From contig JAUNWY010000011.1 of assembly GCA_030540085.1 (NCBI GenBank), positions 1 to 48,295 of the forward strand: 48,295 nt of DNA, given 5' to 3'. Below, piece after piece: positions 43,114 to 48,295 of this stretch. A model generated the notes under the pieces. The model did not search any database, had not been told where the DNA came from, and worked only from the letters and a program-made list of their open reading frames with translations. Position 1 is the stretch's first letter. Every line of letters begins with the position of its first letter. The stretch is from Eggerthella sp. GTDB lineage: Bacteria; Actinomycetota; Coriobacteriia; Coriobacteriales; Eggerthellaceae. A program made the position numbers and the translations under genes.

Positions 43114-44163
43114 ATGCTTTCTTTTACGCAATATCCGACGTTCGTTGTTTTCCTGGCTGTTTTCCTTGGTGCGATTGTTACCATGGCGCTTATGCCGGTT
43201 TTCATTAAGTTCCTGCGTTCGCATCTTATTGGCCAACAGGTTCGTGCCGATGGTCCGGAGAGCCATTTGGTGAAGCAGGGCACTCCAACCATGGGCGGCA
43301 TCATTATGCTCATTGCCGCTACGGTTGTTGTTGCTGTTCTTGCCGAGCCGGTTCCTGAAACATGGCTCATCATGGCTGCCGTGTTGGCAACGGGCGCGTT
43401 GGGCTTATTTGACGATGCATCGAAGGTTGCTCACGAACGTTCCCTTGGCCTTACGCCAAAAGCAAAACTCATCGGTCAATTCTTTATTTCGACGGCATTC
43501 GTGCTTGCTGCGGTGAACTGGTTGGGTGTTCCTCCTACGGTGGACATCCCGTTTGTTTGCACGCTCGATTTCGGCATTCTTACCACCACTTTGCCCATAC
43601 AGGTACCTGCCGGTGGCGAGTTCGCCATTCCTTGGATCTATCTGTTCTTTGCCGATATCCTGCTTATGGGCATGAGCAACGCAACCAACCTCACCGATGG
43701 CTTGGACGGCTTGCTTGGCGGCACCATCATGGTTGTGATGGTGGTAATGGCCGCTATCACGTTCCGCGCCGGCGTGCTTGATGCCGCCATCATATCGGCG
43801 GCAATTGCTGGCTGCTGCATCGGCTTTTTGTGGTTCAACTCGTATCCTGCCGACATATTCATGGGCGATACGGGATCTCTTGCCCTGGGAACGGCGCTTG
43901 GCTGCTTGGCAATTGTTTCCAAGACGGAGGTTCTTTCGCTGATTATCGGCGGCCTGTTCGTCGTGGAAGCCCTTTCGGTAATTATCCAGGTGTTCTATTT
44001 CAAGAAAACGCGTAAACGCTTGTTCCTCATGGCTCCGCTCCATCACCATTTCGAGAAAAAGGGTTGGAGCGAAGTTAAGGTTGTTATTCGTTTTTGGATT
44101 ATCTCTGCAGCATTGGCCGGCATTGGATTCTGCCTGTACTTTGCGCAGTCGTTGATGGGATAA
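43114..44163 (+). CDS. mraY: Phospho-MurNAc-pentapeptide transferase MraY
   Basis: A 349-residue integral membrane enzyme making lipid I from UDP-MurNAc-pentapeptide and undecaprenyl phosphate. About ten membrane segments. Motifs include GTPTMGGIIML, LGLFDDASKV, the catalytic NATNLTDGLDGL, FMGDTGSLALG and PLHHHFEKKGW. Length and order are as in other bacteria. murD begins three bases after its stop. Confidence 0.97.
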   Translation: MLSFTQYPTFVVFLAVFLGAIVTMALMPVFIKFLRSHLIGQQVRADGPESHLVKQGTPTMGGIIMLIAATVVVAVLAEPVPETWLIMAAVLATGALGLFDDASKVAHERSLGLTPKAKLIGQFFISTAFVLAAVNWLGVPPTVDIPFVCTLDFGILTTTLPIQVPAGGEFAIPWIYLFFADILLMGMSNATNLTDGLDGLLGGTIMVVMVVMAAITFRAGVLDAAIISAAIAGCCIGFLWFNSYPADIFMGDTGSLALGTALGCLAIVSKTEVLSLIIGGLFVVEALSVIIQVFYFKKTRKRLFLMAPLHHHFEKKGWSEVKVVIRFWIISAALAGIGFCLYFAQSLMG

Positions 44164-44166
44164 AAC

Positions 44167-45636
44167 ATGTCTGCTTCTTTTGATACCTCTAAAAAACATG
44201 CGCCCAATTCCTTGGGCGCAGTCCTGGTTTTGGGCCTAGGCAAATCGGGTGCCGCTACGGCGCAGTATTGTGCCGCATTGCTCGGTTCACGAGTTTCGGA
44301 ATTGGTGATCGCGGCAGGTGAAGCTACGGAAAAGAGCCGTGCAGCAGCCGCTCAGTTCGAAGCGAAGGGCGCCACGGTACTCTTCGATACCTATAGCTTC
44401 GAAGGCTCGTTCGATGTGTGCGTCGCCAGCCCGGGCATTTCCGAAAATTCTGACTTCTATCGTGCGGCTCAAGAAGTGTCCGCAGAGGTTATCAGCGAAG
44501 TTGAGTTTGCATGGCGCGAAAGCGCTGCCGATTCCGTATGGGTTGCCATAACGGGCACTAACGGCAAGACCACAACTACAGCAATGGCGGCCCATATCCT
44601 TAATGTATGCGGCAAGAAAGCCCAAGCGGTGGGCAACATCGGCGACACATGCATTGATGCGGTGGCATCGGGCAACGTTGAATGCTACGTTGCCGAGGTG
44701 TCTTCGTATCAGCTCGCATCCACGAAGCACTTCAAACCCGAGGTTGCCGTGTTGCTGAACATCACGCCCGATCATCTGAAGTGGCATGGAAGCTTTGAGG
44801 CATATGCGCAGGCAAAGCAGAAAATATATGCCAACTGCGATGAAGAATGCACGGTGGTGCTCGATGCCACGAACGACGTTGTGCGTTCCTATGTGCGTGA
44901 GCTGAAGAAGCAGCCTGTCGAGCAGCGTAAGTTCGCATACATACCGCTGGGCACCTGCCACGGCCTCAATGAAAGCATGCGTGAAGATGCCTGTGGCTCC
45001 GAAGCCGCAGCATTCCTTGACAATGGTGTACTCACGGTAGATTTCAAGGGCGTCAAGCATGCCCTTTGTGCTGCTTCTGAACTTCAGATCAAGGGCGAGC
45101 ACAATGCTTCCAATGCGCTCGCGGCGGCTTCTTGCGCCATCGCGCTGGGTTGCGAAGATGCAAAGATCGAAGAGGGCCTGAAGTCCTTTGCGCCGCTGGA
45201 GCATCGCATCGAGCCTTGCGGCACCATCGCGGGTGTTCACTGCTACAACGATTCGAAAGCAACTAACGTCGATGCGACGCTGAAGGCGCTTGCCGCATTT
45301 GGCGAAGAGCGTCCCATCGTCTTGCTGGGTGGATGCGACAAGGGCACCGACTTGGCCGATCTGGTTGCTGGCGCCGAGACCCATTGCAAGGCAGTGGTGT
45401 GCTTTGGTGCAGCGGGTGCTCGTTTCCTCGAGGCTTTCGAAAATGCTCAGTTGCCGGTGTACGCCGCAGCCAATCTTGAAGGTGCGCTTGACGAAGCGCT
45501 TGAGCATGCCCAGGCGGGCGACATCGTAACCCTTTCCCCTGCCTGCTCGTCGTTTGACGAGTTCTCGTGCTTCGAAGAGCGCGGTGAGGTGTTCAAGCAG
45601 CTGGTAGCTGATCGCAGTGAAAAGCGAGGTGCATGA
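44167..45636 (+). CDS. murD: UDP-MurNAc-L-Ala:D-Glu ligase MurD
   Basis: A 489-residue Mur ligase. The N-terminal UDP-binding domain starts with VLVLGLGKSGAATAQY. The ATP loop ITGTNGKTTTTAM lies at about 126-138, then AEVSSYQLAS and NITPDHLKWHG. The C-terminal domain includes HRIEPCGTIAGVHCYNDSKA, ATNVDATLKAL and LLGGCDKGTDL. It follows mraY by three bases. Its end overlaps the region of possible ftsW starts. Confidence 0.96.
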   Translation: MSASFDTSKKHAPNSLGAVLVLGLGKSGAATAQYCAALLGSRVSELVIAAGEATEKSRAAAAQFEAKGATVLFDTYSFEGSFDVCVASPGISENSDFYRAAQEVSAEVISEVEFAWRESAADSVWVAITGTNGKTTTTAMAAHILNVCGKKAQAVGNIGDTCIDAVASGNVECYVAEVSSYQLASTKHFKPEVAVLLNITPDHLKWHGSFEAYAQAKQKIYANCDEECTVVLDATNDVVRSYVRELKKQPVEQRKFAYIPLGTCHGLNESMREDACGSEAAAFLDNGVLTVDFKGVKHALCAASELQIKGEHNASNALAAASCAIALGCEDAKIEEGLKSFAPLEHRIEPCGTIAGVHCYNDSKATNVDATLKALAAFGEERPIVLLGGCDKGTDLADLVAGAETHCKAVVCFGAAGARFLEAFENAQLPVYAAANLEGALDEALEHAQAGDIVTLSPACSSFDEFSCFEERGEVFKQLVADRSEKRGA

Positions 45637-45643
45637 TCGGTTT

Positions 45644-47035
45644 ATGGCTCGGGAGCGAAATACAGAACAGAAACGCAGAAAAACGCCCCCGCGATCCCTT
45701 TTCCAAAGCGCTCCAGCGCAGGTGATGGCCCCTCGACTCATGGTTATCCTGTCCACGCTGGCGCTTTTGGCGATAGGCTTGGTCATGGTGTACTCGTCGT
45801 CTTCGATAACCTCGTATGTGGAAGAGGGAGACGCTCTTGGCGAAACGTTGAAGCAGTGCGTATTTGCTCTGTTGGGGATAGGCATAGCGGTATTTGTCGC
45901 CCTCGTCGCCAAACAGGATGCTATGCAGGGAACGCCAGGTGTGGTTTTCTGGGCTCTTTGCTGCGTGCTCATTCTTGTGACGGCCCTTCTTGGCACAGTG
46001 GGCTTGGGCGCGAAGCGCTGGCTCATCATTGGTCCAATCAGTATCCAGATTTCCGAGTTTGCGAAAATTGCCTTTGTGATGATGGCTGCCCGTATTGCGG
46101 CCCAATATCGCGAGGGGGAGATTGATTCCGGGTTTGCCGCTAAACTTGCAATTGGCATGGTTATTTTGCCTCTTGGCTTCGTCTTTATCGCGCAAAGCGA
46201 CATGGGAACAACCATGATCTGCTGTATCGGCTTGTTTTCAGTTGTCGTGCTTTCGGGCCTTTCCGGCAGGGCTACCGCGGTGTTGGTGGGGCTTGGCATT
46301 GTATTCGGGTTTATTGCCGTACTTTCAAAAAGCTATCGCGCCGACCGTTTGGGAAGCTTCGCCGATCCTTGGGCCGATGCGCAGGGAACGGGCTATCAGT
46401 TGGTTCACTCGTTCCAGGCGCTTGCGTCGGGTGGTTTTCTCGGAGCGGGCATCGGCAACTCCTATGAGAAGTTGCAGTACCTGCCTGAAGCTGAAACCGA
46501 CTTCATTTTTGCGATCATCGGCGAAGAATTGGGTCTGGTTGGTGCGCTTCTGGTTATCGTTGCCTTCTTGGTATTCATGCGTGGTGGTTTCCTTATTGCC
46601 AGCCAGGCAAGCACTCCATTTGGCTCTTTGCTGGCAGCGGGCCTTACCGTGATGATCGTATTCCAGGCATTCTTGAACATATCGTGCGTGGTTGGCTTGT
46701 TCCCTACAACGGGTAAGCCTCTGCCTTTTATCTCATCAGGCGGCTCATCATTGCTTTCCTCGCTTGCCCTTGTTGGTGTGCTTCTTTCGATATCCTTTGA
46801 TTCGAACAATGAAGGGGAGTATCGTCAACGTCGCGATAACTTGCAAGTAGTATCTCGTGTTTCGCCGTCCGACCGGTCTGGTCGAAGTGGGCGAAACTTG
46901 GAGGGGAGGGACGCGCGAGCGCATCGCTCGTCGTCTTTGGAGCGTGACGGATATCCGTCCTTGCGTATTGTCAGGGGAAGCAAAGCTCCGGCATATGCAA
47001 CAGAGGTTCGCGCAACGCGAACGCAAAGGAGGTAG
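45644..47035 (+). CDS. ftsW: Lipid II polymerase FtsW
   Basis: A 463-residue SEDS-family peptidoglycan glycosyltransferase with ten membrane segments. Landmarks: GLVMVYSSSS near the first segment, GAKRWLIIGPISIQISEFAKIA, QSDMGTTM, SFQALASGGFLGAGIGNSYEK and GKPLPFISSGGSS. A basic C-terminal tail (about 395-463) is longer than in E. coli. The start is uncertain: ATG 45644 is chosen, while GTG 45629 or GTG 45617 inside the murD end would add 5 or 9 residues. It is six bases from murG. It pairs with FtsI, encoded upstream. Confidence 0.92.
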   Translation: MARERNTEQKRRKTPPRSLFQSAPAQVMAPRLMVILSTLALLAIGLVMVYSSSSITSYVEEGDALGETLKQCVFALLGIGIAVFVALVAKQDAMQGTPGVVFWALCCVLILVTALLGTVGLGAKRWLIIGPISIQISEFAKIAFVMMAARIAAQYREGEIDSGFAAKLAIGMVILPLGFVFIAQSDMGTTMICCIGLFSVVVLSGLSGRATAVLVGLGIVFGFIAVLSKSYRADRLGSFADPWADAQGTGYQLVHSFQALASGGFLGAGIGNSYEKLQYLPEAETDFIFAIIGEELGLVGALLVIVAFLVFMRGGFLIASQASTPFGSLLAAGLTVMIVFQAFLNISCVVGLFPTTGKPLPFISSGGSSLLSSLALVGVLLSISFDSNNEGEYRQRRDNLQVVSRVSPSDRSGRSGRNLEGRDARAHRSSSLERDGYPSLRIVRGSKAPAYATEVRATRTQRR

Positions 47036-47040
47036 CACTC

Positions 47041-48150
47041 ATGCGCATAGTGCTTTCAGGCGGTGGCACCGCTGGCCATATCAATCCTGCTCTCGCACTG
47101 GCGGAGGTTCTTATCGAGCGTGGCCATGAGGTGATGTATGCAGGCACGCCTAACGGCGTTGAGTCGAAGTTGGTTCCTGCTGCTGGCATCCCCTTCAAAG
47201 GGTTTGAGGCGGCAGGCTTTGACCGCAGTCATCCTTTGTCCTTAGCCAAGGGTTTGCGTAAAATCTCGAAGTCCTCAAAACTTGCGGTGAAGTGGTTTCT
47301 GGATATTCGCCCCGATGTGGTTGTGGTTTTCGGCGGTTATGTGTGCCTGCCTGTAGCCCAGGCCGCAAAGCGCATGGATATTCCCGTGGTGATCCATGAG
47401 CAGAATTCCGTTATGGGAATGGCTAACGACTTTATTTCGAAGGACGCCACCGCTGTTTGCCTGACCTATAAGGCTGCTGGCCATAGCGTAAAAGACCAGT
47501 CGAAGGTTTTGGTCACGGGTAATCCCGTGCGTTCTTCAGTGCTTGAGGCTACGCGTGAAGAGGGTCGTGATTATCTTGGAATCCCCCAAGATGCCACGAT
47601 GCTCTTGGTGTTCGGTGGCAGTTTAGGTGCGCGCCATATCAATACGGCCCTTGTTGCCATGAAAGATCGACTTCTGGCAATGGATAACGTGTATGTGGTG
47701 CATATCACCGGCCCGAAAGAGCTTGACACGGTAACCGAGGCGCTTTCCCTTACCGACGAAGAGAAGAAGCGCTACTTCGCTATGGGCTATCAGGATCATA
47801 TGGGTGAAACCCTTGCCGCTGCTGATTTGGTGGTTTCGCGTGCTGGGGCATCTTCCTTGGCAGAGATTTCGGCGCGCTGCATCCCCTCCGTGCTCATTCC
47901 GTTCCCTTACGCTACCGCCGATCATCAAACGGTAAATGCCGCGGAATATGTTGGCCGTGGGGCAGCGGTTTTGATCGAAGACGACAAGGTTGAAGAGCCT
48001 GAATTTGCCGATAAGGTATTCGAGCTGCTGCGCGATCCCGAGGAACGCGCAAAAATGAGCGAAGCAGCTGCCAGTTTCGAAACCCAGGATGCGGCAAACA
48101 AGCTTGGCGATGTAGTCGAGCTCGTTGGCTTGGAGCGTAAGCGCAAATAG
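47041..48150 (+). CDS. murG: UDP-GlcNAc transferase MurG
   Basis: A 369-residue GT-B glycosyltransferase that makes lipid II from lipid I. The start MRIVLSGGGTAGHINPALAL is the family signature. VVVFGGYVCLPVAQAA, VIHEQNSVMGMAN, TGNPVRSSV, LLVFGGSLGARHIN and the UDP-binding SRAGASSLAEI with PFPYATADHQTVNA follow. ATG 47041 follows AAAGGAGG. A gap of 84 bases separates it from murC, with TATACAAT near 48201 as a possible -10 of an internal promoter. Confidence 0.97.
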   Translation: MRIVLSGGGTAGHINPALALAEVLIERGHEVMYAGTPNGVESKLVPAAGIPFKGFEAAGFDRSHPLSLAKGLRKISKSSKLAVKWFLDIRPDVVVVFGGYVCLPVAQAAKRMDIPVVIHEQNSVMGMANDFISKDATAVCLTYKAAGHSVKDQSKVLVTGNPVRSSVLEATREEGRDYLGIPQDATMLLVFGGSLGARHINTALVAMKDRLLAMDNVYVVHITGPKELDTVTEALSLTDEEKKRYFAMGYQDHMGETLAAADLVVSRAGASSLAEISARCIPSVLIPFPYATADHQTVNAAEYVGRGAAVLIEDDKVEEPEFADKVFELLRDPEERAKMSEAAASFETQDAANKLGDVVELVGLERKRK

Positions 48151-48234
48151 CATTGGCCTGCGCAGAAGTTGTGATGCTGCGTGGCGTCCAAAGGCATTTC
48201 TATACAATGAAGAGCGATCTCAAGGAGGCTATCC

Positions 48235-48295
48235 GTGACGGAGTATCGCATTAATAAAGTACATTTCATCGGCATCGGCGGAGTTGGCATGAGCG
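48235..48295 (+). CDS. murC: UDP-MurNAc:L-Ala ligase MurC, N-terminal part (cut by window end)
   Basis: The first 20 codons only. The start is GTG 48235 with AAGGAGG upstream, and the peptide reads RINKVHFIGIGGVGMS, the UDP-binding start of MurC. It continues past the end of the window. It is the next expected gene after murG in the dcw order. Confidence 0.88.
   Translation, partial: MTEYRINKVHFIGIGGVGMS

Noticed and set aside
44287..46299. A very long open frame (about 670 codons) on the minus strand opposite murD and ftsW.
   Set aside because: The plus strand encodes clear MurD and FtsW with all motifs. The minus frame has no recognisable content or ribosome binding site and reflects codon bias.

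Overview
The window reads as chromosomal DNA of an anaerobic actinobacterium, most likely a member of the Coriobacteriia (Eggerthellaceae-like). This is an inference from the mid-50s GC by eye, the number of CaiB-type CoA enzymes and LysR regulators, an ANTAR two-component pair and the actinobacterial style of the division genes. No 16S gene is present, so the genus cannot be fixed. No phage, insertion sequence, CRISPR array or tRNA was found.

Region 1 (1-9575): the 3' end of a 5S rRNA and two tandem GC-rich terminators close an rRNA operon. A catabolic locus follows: a LysR regulator, an SDR dehydrogenase, a zinc alcohol dehydrogenase, two CaiB/BaiF-family CoA enzymes (the second with the catalytic residues of alpha-methylacyl-CoA racemase), an acyl-CoA dehydrogenase and a second, similar LysR regulator. 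Together they look like oxidation of an alcohol or hydroxy acid, CoA activation, possible epimerisation and alpha,beta-desaturation. The substrate is unknown.

Region 2 (9670-17175): a FUSC-type membrane protein, a second SDR and a CapA-like membrane-anchored protein on the minus strand, a lipoprotein joining a solute-binding fold to a piece resembling the 5'-nucleotidase C-terminal domain, and methionine aminopeptidase.

Region 3 (17804-22897) is the most interesting operon: ethanolamine permease, HAD phosphatase, a class-III PLP enzyme resembling ethanolamine-phosphate phospho-lyase, an APH-fold small-molecule kinase, and a PII-like protein without the modifiable Tyr51. It suggests ethanolamine (or a related amino alcohol) breakdown by phosphorylation then phospho-lysis, with no B12-dependent lyase or microcompartment. 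An ANTAR response regulator and a histidine kinase with no sensor domain lie about 2 kb further on.

Region 4 (23326-35729): a two-gene membrane unit of unknown function, an Spx/ArsC-like protein, the ANTAR/kinase pair, NAD kinase, MurJ, CTP synthase, a zinc-finger gene broken by a homopolymer frameshift, two zinc-ribbon membrane proteins and a Xer-type recombinase that starts at TTG just after a terminator.

Region 5 (35730-48295): a 730-base intergenic region with degenerate tandem repeats, a 142-base inverted-repeat element and three clusters of 10-bp-phased G-runs (probable MraZ sites). It leads into the division/cell wall cluster mraZ-rsmH-ftsL-ftsI-murE-murF-mraY-murD-ftsW-murG-murC, with murC cut by the window end.
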